Shown piece after piece: positions 57,709-64,000 of a DNA stretch of 64,000 bases. The stretch comes from an uncultured Sulfitobacter sp. Its GTDB lineage: Bacteria; Pseudomonadota; Alphaproteobacteria; Rhodobacterales; Rhodobacteraceae. The DNA lies in contig CAJJCJ010000007.1 in the NCBI GenBank assembly GCA_905182645.1, positions 1-64,000 of the forward strand, given 5' to 3'. The position numbers and the translations under genes were made by a program. Each line of letters starts with the position of its first letter. Position 1 is the first letter of the stretch. The notes below the pieces were generated by a model. That model saw only the letters and a list, made by a program, of their open reading frames with translations, did not search any database and was not told the origin of the DNA.

Positions 57709-59370
57709 ATGACACAAGTTGAACAAACGACAATGCACCCAGCTGCGGTGATGTACGCAAACGAGGAAAAGGCAGGCAAACTTAGCCGCCGTGAATTCCT
57801 GTCGCGCACAACCGCACTTGGTCTGACAACAGCAGCCGCTTACGGTCTGCTTGGCCTGAACGCACCTGCCCAAGCCGCAGCGCACGCCAAAATGGGCGGC
57901 ACACTTCGCATGCAAATGGAAGTACGCGCCCTGAAAGATCCACGAGCTTATGACTGGACACAGATCGCGTATGTCACAGCCGGTTGGATCGAATATCTCG
58001 TCGAATATAACTCTGACGGTTCTTTCCAGCCAATGTTGCTGGAATCATGGTCGGTAAACGACGATGCAACACAATACACATTGAATGTGCGCAAAGGCGT
58101 GACATGGAATGACGGTTCTGACTTTACCGCGACCGACGTTGCACGCAACATCATTGGCTGGGCTGACAAGTCCGTTGAAGGCAACTCCATGGCTGGCCGT
58201 TTCGCCATCCTAATTGACGCCGACACCGAAAAGGCAATCGACGGGTCCGTCGAAGTTGTCGACAGCCACACAGTGCGGTTGAACTTGCCTGGCTCTGACA
58301 TCTCGCTGATTGCGGGCATGTCTGACTATCCTGCGGCGATCACGCCTGCTGGGTTTGACGCTGAAACCATGCTGGAAAATCCAGTTGGGACCGGCCCATA
58401 CCTGCCAGAATTACTCGAAGTTGGCGTCAAAGCTGTGCTTGTACGCAACGAAGGCCACGACTGGTGGGGTTACGCCGCTGGTAAAGGCGCCTATATGGAC
58501 CGTATCGAATACATCGACTACGGCACCGATCCATCCGCTTGGGTTGCCGCAGCTGCTGCTGACGAAGTTGACATGTTCTATGAAACTGTTGGTGACTTTG
58601 TTGACATCGTTGAAGGTCTTGGCTGGGAACGCTCTGAAATTGCATCTGCTGCAACGATCGTTATCCGTCCAAACCAATTGGCCGAAGTTGACGGCAAAAT
58701 GCCTTACGCGGACAAACGCGTACGCCGCGCGATTGCAATGGCAGTTGATCCAGCTGTTTGCCTCGAATTGGGCTATTCCAACCGTGGTGCGGTTGCGCGC
58801 AACCAGCACGTCGGTCCGATGCACCCTGCTTGGGCAGATGTGCCAGCGACTGAATACAATCCAGCTAAGGCTTTGGAACTGCTTACAGAAGCAGGCATGG
58901 CAGACTTTGAAATGGACGTTATTTCCATTGATGATGACTGGCGCAAAAACTCTACTGCTGCGGTTGTGGCTCAACTGCAAGACGCAGGCTTTAATGCCAA
59001 GCACACGATTATTCCTGGCTCGACGTTCTGGAACGACTGGACGAAGTATCCGTTTTCTTCAACAAACTGGAACCACCGTCCGCTTGATACACAGATCCTT
59101 GGTTTGGCGTATCGCTCTGGTGAAGCATGGAACGAAGCTGGCTTTGCCAATGTGGAATTTGACGCGCTGCTTGCTGAAGCCAACTCGATAGCTGATGCAG
59201 ATGGACGCCGCGTTGTGATGGCGAAACTTCAGGCGATCATGACCGAAGAAGCCGTGACACTGCAGCCTTACTGGCGCTCACTCTATCGTCATTCCAAACC
59301 GGGCTATGTCGGTTGGGATATGCACATCGCGTATCTGCCGCAGATCTACAAAATCGGTATGTCCGCTTAA
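57709..59370 (+). CDS. ABC transporter substrate-binding protein, peptide/opine/nickel type (SBP_bac_5), Tat signal
   Basis: A 553-residue periplasmic binding protein. A twin-arginine signal is clear: SRREFLS at residues 26-32, a hydrophobic stretch, and cleavage near AQAAAHA. The mature part has the DppA/OppA layout ([34 protein letters not shown]). Met at 57709 follows GGGAGAG. An in-frame GTG at 57637, behind AGGAGG, would add 24 residues; the same site could instead serve a seven-codon leader frame starting at 57635. Codon bias is strong, implying high expression. The ligand class (di/oligopeptide, opine, sugar oligomer) cannot be told. Confidence 0.9.
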   Translation: MTQVEQTTMHPAAVMYANEEKAGKLSRREFLSRTTALGLTTAAAYGLLGLNAPAQAAAHAKMGGTLRMQMEVRALKDPRAYDWTQIAYVTAGWIEYLVEYNSDGSFQPMLLESWSVNDDATQYTLNVRKGVTWNDGSDFTATDVARNIIGWADKSVEGNSMAGRFAILIDADTEKAIDGSVEVVDSHTVRLNLPGSDISLIAGMSDYPAAITPAGFDAETMLENPVGTGPYLPELLEVGVKAVLVRNEGHDWWGYAAGKGAYMDRIEYIDYGTDPSAWVAAAAADEVDMFYETVGDFVDIVEGLGWERSEIASAATIVIRPNQLAEVDGKMPYADKRVRRAIAMAVDPAVCLELGYSNRGAVARNQHVGPMHPAWADVPATEYNPAKALELLTEAGMADFEMDVISIDDDWRKNSTAAVVAQLQDAGFNAKHTIIPGSTFWNDWTKYPFSSTNWNHRPLDTQILGLAYRSGEAWNEAGFANVEFDALLAEANSIADADGRRVVMAKLQAIMTEEAVTLQPYWRSLYRHSKPGYVGWDMHIAYLPQIYKIGMSA

Positions 59371-59384
59371 TCGCATAGCCAATA

Positions 59385-59420
59385 GGGCCGTCCTCCACCA
59401 CGAGGGGCGGCCTTTTTTTT
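59385..59420 (+). terminator. Terminator between the binding-protein gene and the permease genes
   Basis: An 8-bp stem (59386-59393 with 59405-59412, one wobble) followed by eight T. It likely lets only part of the transcription pass to the permease genes, keeping the binding protein in excess. Confidence 0.85.
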
Positions 59421-59502
59421 GCCCGCGCGCATTTGAGCCACCCCAAAGCCGCACCGATTTATCGACGGACAACGCACCGTCTACTGACCAACAGGGGCCT
59501 TT

Positions 59503-60528
59503 ATGGGACTGTTTATTCTGCGACGCCTTGGGGTGATGATCCTCACAGCGCTCTGCCTAACATTTATCGTGTTCTGGCTGACAAACCTCACGCCAAACCT
59601 TGAAAAACTGGCCAAAACACAAGGCAACTTCCGCATGTCGGACGATGCCGTGACCAGCTATTTGACCAACCGCGGTTATAAACAAGCCCTGCCCGTCAAA
59701 TACGGCCAATGGCTCGGCGTGCTGCCCGGTTACGAGATCGCGGACGCAGATGGCAAAGTCAGACGACGCTGCGACGACGGCAGAACCTTTTGCGGCGTGC
59801 TGCAAGGCGAATGGGGCGAATCAACAGTTTTCAAAGAAGACGTCAGCAAAATCATCAGCAAAAGGCTAGGCCTCACAGCCAAGCTGATGTTCTGGGTGAT
59901 GATGGTCATGGTGCCCGGCGCATTGGTTATCGGCGTGCTTGCAGGCATGCGCGAAGGATCACGCACCGACCGCACATTATCAACAGTCTCAATCATATCC
60001 ACCGCGACGCCCGAATACGTGTCCGGTGTTGTCTTCATTTCGCTGTTTGCAACCGGAACATTCGGGATGAATTGGTTCAAAGGAACGGCCACATCGGCGA
60101 TGGATAACGCCAATTTCTGGAACTTCTTCCTGCCCGTGATGACCATCTCGCTTTACGGCATGGGGTACATCGCGCGCATGACACGGGCATCAATGACCGA
60201 AGTCATGACAGCACAATACATCCGCACCGCACGCCTAAAGGGCGTGGCATTCCGAACAATCGTGCTCCGACATGCACTGCGCAACGCGCTGATCGCACCG
60301 TTTACGGTGATCATGCTACAATTTCCGTGGCTCTTAAACGGCGTCGTGATCGTCGAGACCTTGTTTAATTACAAAGGCTTCGGTTGGACCCTCGTGCAAG
60401 CCGCCTCCAACAACGACATCGAACTTCTGCTTGGGGTGTCCGTCGTTTCCGTCTTTGTGGTCCTTGTGACACAGCTGATATCTGACATCGGCTATGTGTT
60501 CTTGAACCCACGCATCCGTATTTCATAA
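59503..60528 (+). CDS. ABC transporter permease, DppB type
   Basis: A 341-residue inner-membrane permease. The N-terminal LFILRRLGVMILTALCLTFI and the conserved EAA-like loop TARLKGVAFRTIVLRHALRN are DppB hallmarks. An insertion of about 80 residues between the first and second membrane segments (RMSDDAVTSYLTNRGYKQAL and on) forms a periplasmic domain larger than in E. coli DppB. It is followed 12 bases later by the second permease. Confidence 0.92.
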   Translation: MGLFILRRLGVMILTALCLTFIVFWLTNLTPNLEKLAKTQGNFRMSDDAVTSYLTNRGYKQALPVKYGQWLGVLPGYEIADADGKVRRRCDDGRTFCGVLQGEWGESTVFKEDVSKIISKRLGLTAKLMFWVMMVMVPGALVIGVLAGMREGSRTDRTLSTVSIISTATPEYVSGVVFISLFATGTFGMNWFKGTATSAMDNANFWNFFLPVMTISLYGMGYIARMTRASMTEVMTAQYIRTARLKGVAFRTIVLRHALRNALIAPFTVIMLQFPWLLNGVVIVETLFNYKGFGWTLVQAASNNDIELLLGVSVVSVFVVLVTQLISDIGYVFLNPRIRIS

Positions 60529-60540
60529 AGGAGCTACGCT

Positions 60541-61992
60541 ATGGACCCCCTCAGCTGGACCGGCGCAACAGGCGCCTTCTTGAACCCGATCTGGACAATC
60601 ACAGTGGCCTGCTTCGCGCTTGCTGTAGTGCTGCAGATCGCCCTGTCATTCTTTGCACCACCCATGACGCTGCAATCTAACGCGGACGGCACCCTTGCCG
60701 TGCGAGGCGGATACTTGGGCGGCATCGAACGCGTCACCAAAATCGCCTTCCTCGCAGTTTTAGGGCTGTCACTGGCCTATGCGATTGCAGGCATCTTACT
60801 GCCCTACGGGACAGGCGGGATCGTCGGCATTATGTTCAAACGGTTCGTACCCGTTTGGATTGCGCTGATCGCAATCTTCGCCGTGTCGATCCATTACAAA
60901 CGCAGCCTTGGGCTTTACGGCAAGCTGTTTGACAGCACCGTCGGCATGATCGGCTTTGGGCTTGTGATGTTCTGGGTCTTCACCGCTATTTTCTCGGGCA
61001 TGTTCGACATGCTCATAACGCACAACCCACTGTCCCAAGTCTCCGGCCTCAAAAACAAAGTGCCCGGTGTTCCAATGCCAGACGCATCCGTTGGCAATTG
61101 GCCGCACTACCTACTGGGCGGCGACAACCTTGCGCGCGACATCTTTAGCCGCGTGGTAAAAGGCTCAGTCATCGTGATCGCCATCGCACCGCTAGCCACC
61201 TTGTTTGCGTTCATGGTCGGCATCACACTTGGGCTGCCAGCTGGGTACTACGGCGGACGGCTCGACACGATCTTGTCGTTCCTCGCCAACCTGATCCTCG
61301 CCTTCCCTGTCATCTTGCTGTTCTACCTGCTTGTGACACCGGAAATCGTGGCAACGGGAATCCCGTCGTTTATGGCCGCATTCCTGTTTGTGTTCCCGAT
61401 CGTATTCTTCGGGGTGCTGCTGAACTCGCGCTACTACACACAACCGTCTAAACGAAACCCGATTCTGATCGTGATACTCGGCGTGCTTGGTTGGCTTTAC
61501 CTATCGCTGGTATCGCAAGACGGCACCGTGCTGAACTTCATGCCTAACTGGCTTGACGGGTTTGACATTAACCCCGGCATCCTTGTGGTCTTCGTCTCCG
61601 TCGTCTTCGTGAACTCACCAACCGTGTACCGTATTGTGCGCGGCCTCACGCTCGACCTGCGGACCCGCGATTATGTCGCCGCCGCACAAACGCGCGGTGA
61701 AGGCGCTTGGTACATCATGCTGTGGGAAATATTGCCCAACGCACGCGGGCCACTGATCGTCGATTTCTGCCTGCGCATTGGCTACACCACGATCCTTTTG
61801 GGGACGCTGGGCTTCTTTGGCCTCGGCCTGCCACCAGAATCGCCCGATTGGGGATCAACCATCAACGAAGGGCGCAAGCTGCTGCTGATCTACGCACACC
61901 CTGCCCTGCCACCAGCGATTGCACTGCTGTCACTGGTGCTTGGTTTGAACCTGCTGGCCGATGGGCTGCGCGAAGAAAGCTTGAAGGATTAA
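60541..61992 (+). CDS. ABC transporter permease, DppC type, long form
   Basis: A 483-residue permease, much longer than the usual 300 residues of DppC. The extra part is N-terminal: about 180 residues with several additional hydrophobic segments before the conserved GGDNLARDIFSRVVKGSVIV. The EAA loop AAAQTRGEGAWYIMLWEILP and GFFGLGLPPESPDWG complete the family signature. GGAGC lies just upstream of its ATG. It pairs with the DppB-type permease. Confidence 0.92.
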   Translation: MDPLSWTGATGAFLNPIWTITVACFALAVVLQIALSFFAPPMTLQSNADGTLAVRGGYLGGIERVTKIAFLAVLGLSLAYAIAGILLPYGTGGIVGIMFKRFVPVWIALIAIFAVSIHYKRSLGLYGKLFDSTVGMIGFGLVMFWVFTAIFSGMFDMLITHNPLSQVSGLKNKVPGVPMPDASVGNWPHYLLGGDNLARDIFSRVVKGSVIVIAIAPLATLFAFMVGITLGLPAGYYGGRLDTILSFLANLILAFPVILLFYLLVTPEIVATGIPSFMAAFLFVFPIVFFGVLLNSRYYTQPSKRNPILIVILGVLGWLYLSLVSQDGTVLNFMPNWLDGFDINPGILVVFVSVVFVNSPTVYRIVRGLTLDLRTRDYVAAAQTRGEGAWYIMLWEILPNARGPLIVDFCLRIGYTTILLGTLGFFGLGLPPESPDWGSTINEGRKLLLIYAHPALPPAIALLSLVLGLNLLADGLREESLKD

Positions 61993-61993
61993 C

Positions 61994-62092
61994 ATGACCC
62001 AAGCAAACAAACCGACATATGCAGAACTTATGCGAAACTTATGCAAAAATTTCAGCGCAATTCGGGCAAATCAGGAGAAGGTAAATGGATAA
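61994..62092 (+). CDS. 32-residue frame overlapping the ATPase start
   Basis: The ATG at 61994 lies right after the DppC stop with AAGGA six bases upstream. The frame encodes MTQANKPTYAELMRNLCKNF and a short rest, ending eight bases inside the ATPase gene. It could be a small leader that couples translation between permease and ATPase, a former N-terminus of the ATPase now out of frame, or chance. There is no known family. Confidence 0.35.
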   Translation: MTQANKPTYAELMRNLCKNFSAIRANQEKVNG

Positions 62093-63047
62093 CCAAGACG
62101 ACGACGGCCCGATCCTAGAGATCGACAAACTGTCCATTTCCTTCTTCACACGGCTGCGCGAAATCCCCGCTGTCATGGATTTTTCCGCCGTCATTCGCCC
62201 GGGTGAAGCCCTTGGTCTTGTGGGTGAAAGCGGTTGTGGGAAATCCACTGTGGCGCTTGGGGTCATGCAGGATTTAGGCGTCAACGGGCGCATTGTTGGT
62301 GGCTCGATTAAGTTCAAAGGCGAAGAGCTGAACACCATGTCACCAGAGCGGCTGCGCGACATACGCGGGTCGCAAATTGCGATGATATATCAAGAGCCTA
62401 TGGCATCTTTGAACCCCGCCATGAAGATCGCAAAACAGCTCATGGAAGTCCCGATGATCCATGAAGGACTGTCTGAAAAAGACGCCTATGCGCGGGCGCT
62501 AGAAGTCGTCACAGATGTGAAATTGCCCGACCCTGAACGGATCTTGAAATCCTATCCGCACCAGCTTTCTGGTGGCCAACAACAGCGCATCGTGATCGCA
62601 ATGGCGTTGATGTCAAAACCGGCTTTGCTGATCTTGGACGAACCGACAACCGCACTTGATGTTACCGTCGAAGCCGCTGTTGTAGAACTGGTCAAAGACT
62701 TGGGTAAAAAATACGGCACCTCCATGCTTTTTATCAGTCATAACCTAGGCTTAATCCTCGACACCTGCGACCGTGTTTGCGTGATGTACTCCGGCGAAGC
62801 GGTTGAACGCGGCTCTATTGAAGACGTCTTTGACGAGATGCAGCACCCGTATACGCAAGCGCTGTTTCGCTCGATCCCACTGCCTGGCGCCGATAAAAAT
62901 GCGCGCCCATTGGTGGCGATCCCCGGGAACTTCCCGCTGCCACACGAGCGGCCTGATGGCTGTAACTTTGGTCCACGTTGCAACTACTTTGAGGCAGGCC
63001 GCTGCGACAGACAAGTCATTGATATGACAACTAGTTCACGGCGCTGA
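62085..63047 (+). CDS. ABC transporter ATP-binding protein, DppD-like half of a probable DppD-DppF fusion
   Basis: An ABC ATPase of 320 residues as given. Walker A is GESGCGKST at residues 48-56, the signature LSGGQQQRIVIAMALM, Walker B LLILDEPTTAL, followed by the oligopeptide-transporter C-domain (CNFGPRCNYFEAGRCDRQ). The ATG follows GGAGAAGG. Near 63028-63031, ATGACAACTAGTT has one base too many: removing one A continues the frame as DMTLVHGADRHQTRCLRHEE into the second ATPase half without a break. So the natural product is probably a single protein of over 600 residues with two ABC domains. The stop at 63047 is then an artefact or a mutation. Confidence 0.85.
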   Translation: MDNQDDDGPILEIDKLSISFFTRLREIPAVMDFSAVIRPGEALGLVGESGCGKSTVALGVMQDLGVNGRIVGGSIKFKGEELNTMSPERLRDIRGSQIAMIYQEPMASLNPAMKIAKQLMEVPMIHEGLSEKDAYARALEVVTDVKLPDPERILKSYPHQLSGGQQQRIVIAMALMSKPALLILDEPTTALDVTVEAAVVELVKDLGKKYGTSMLFISHNLGLILDTCDRVCVMYSGEAVERGSIEDVFDEMQHPYTQALFRSIPLPGADKNARPLVAIPGNFPLPHERPDGCNFGPRCNYFEAGRCDRQVIDMTTSSRR

Positions 63048-64000
63048 CCGTCATCAAACCCGCTGCTTACGTCACGAAGAAATCGACTGGAACGCACCCA
63101 TTGTTCTTGGCCAGCAAAAGGAAAAAAATCCACCCGGCGATGTGGTTTTGAAAATCGACAATCTCAAGAAATACTATGAGGTCGCAGCAAACGCACTGTT
63201 TGGCGGCGGCGACAAAAAGGTCGTGAAAGCCAATGAAACGCTGTCATTCGAGGCCCGCGAATCTGAAACCCTCGCAATTGTCGGCGAATCTGGTTGTGGC
63301 AAATCCACCTTCGCCAAAGTCCTGATGGGACTAGAAACCGCCACCGAAGGATCGATCACGCTCGACGGTCGCGACATCGGCAGCATCGCCATCGAGGACC
63401 GCGACACCATGACAGTCGCGGACATTCAGATGGTGTTCCAAAACCCGTTTGACACGCTCAATCCATCGATGACCGTAGGGCGACAAATAATGCGCGCGCT
63501 AGAGATTTTCAAGATCGGTAACAACGACGCAGAGCGCCGCGAACGCATGCTTGTCCTGCTTGATCTGGTTAAATTGCCACGCGCCTTTGCCGACCGAATG
63601 CCGCGTCAGCTTTCTGGCGGACAAAAGCAACGTGTTGGTATTGCACGGGCTTTTGCCGGTGACGCGCGTATCGTTGTGGCCGATGAACCCGTTTCAGCGC
63701 TTGATGTTTCTGTCCAAGCGGCGGTCACTGACCTGCTTATGGAAATTCAGCGCGAGCACAAAACCACACTATTGTTCATCAGCCACGACCTATCAATCGT
63801 ACGCTATTTGGCGGACCGCGTGATGGTGATGTATCTGGGCCATGTGGTCGAACTTGGCTCCACTGATCAGGTATTTTCGCCGCCCTACCACCCCTACACA
63901 GAGGCGCTTTTGTCGGCTGTCCCGATCGCTGATACAAGTGTGCAGAAAAAGCACATCGTGCTCGAAGGGGATATTCCATCTGCGATGAACCCACCCTCCG
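63028..64000 (+). CDS. ABC transporter ATP-binding protein, DppF-like half, cut by the window end
   Basis: An open frame with no start codon of its own close to the family start; it continues the DppD-like half after the one-base shift. It has Walker A GESGCGKST, the Q-loop QMVFQNPFDTLNP, the signature LSGGQKQRVGIARAF, Walker B IVVADEPVSAL and the H-loop FISHDLS, then SPPYHPYTEALLSAVP of the oligopeptide C-domain. An insertion before the Walker A motif (YEVAANALFGGGDKKVV) is typical of DppF/OppF. The 3' end lies outside the window. Confidence 0.85.

Noticed and set aside
58310..59191. Long plus-strand frame inside the binding-protein gene
   Set aside because: It is an out-of-frame shadow caused by strong codon bias in the real gene and has no protein features.
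1..64000. tRNA or rRNA genes
   Set aside because: The gaps between genes were scanned by eye and no cloverleaf or rRNA segment was recognised; the island uses guaA, not a tRNA, as its target.

Overview
The window is chromosomal DNA from an alphaproteobacterium of the order Rhodobacterales, most likely the Roseobacter group. The evidence is gene content and order: the dusB(nifR3)-ntrB-ntrC-ntrY-ntrX-trkA-trkH-hfq-hflX run, a fused ispDF, lpxI in place of lpxH, the small DUF6456 and DUF6477 proteins, a pyrrolysine-free MttB homologue, and a large lipid A/outer-membrane run. The genus cannot be fixed from this sequence. No rRNA, tRNA or CRISPR array was seen.

Layout. 0.1-2 kb: a small unknown protein and a class II DAHP synthase. 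2.1-11.1 kb: a GlxA-type AraC regulator, a complete branched-chain-amino-acid-type ABC transporter (binding protein, two ATPases, two permeases) and a membrane-anchored penicillin-acylase-family Ntn hydrolase. 11.1-22.9 kb, minus strand: nitrogen two-component systems with K+ uptake, Hfq and HflX; both NtrC and NtrX lack the sigma-54 contact loop. 23-26.5 kb, plus strand: ispDF, pgpA, cinA C-domain and an ammonium channel. 26.5-35 kb: MmgE/PrpD, a RatA/COQ10 protein, hpt, a tiny membrane protein, lipA, a broken DUF6456 gene, a DUF6477 gene, mttB-like and guaA.

35-39.4 kb is a small AT-rich integrative island sitting exactly in the last codons of guaA. A 15-base direct repeat encoding the Ile-Glu-Trp-Glu-stop end of GuaA bounds it on both sides. 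It has a tyrosine integrase next to the left end, a 14-base repeat shared by both ends that looks like an integrase arm site, a full IS3-family element, and a mosaic of small and truncated genes. Two 25-base leader repeats there flank a cut-off DUF6492 glycosyltransferase-like gene, which suggests cassette exchange. Next to the island, 39.4-42.8 kb is decayed DNA: a frameshifted DMT exporter, an IS630-family element and a FadL-like porin gene with one frameshift and two amber codons.

42.8-55.6 kb is mainly the minus-strand envelope run pyrH-frr-uppS-cdsA-dxr-rseP-bamA-skp-fabZ-lpxA-lpxI-lpxB, mostly with overlapping stops and starts. bamA, expected to be essential, carries an apparent one-base deletion near 47844. 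55.7-64 kb: miaA, a dead AraC gene, and a peptide/opine-type ABC transporter (Tat-exported binding protein, two permeases, and an ATPase pair that is probably one fused protein with a one-base insertion near 63030). The window ends inside that last gene.

A recurrent theme is single-base lesions. Some sit in clearly decaying genes (fadL, araC, DMT, DUF6456), others in genes that should be intact (bamA, the dpp ATPase), so both real pseudogenes and base-calling errors must be considered.
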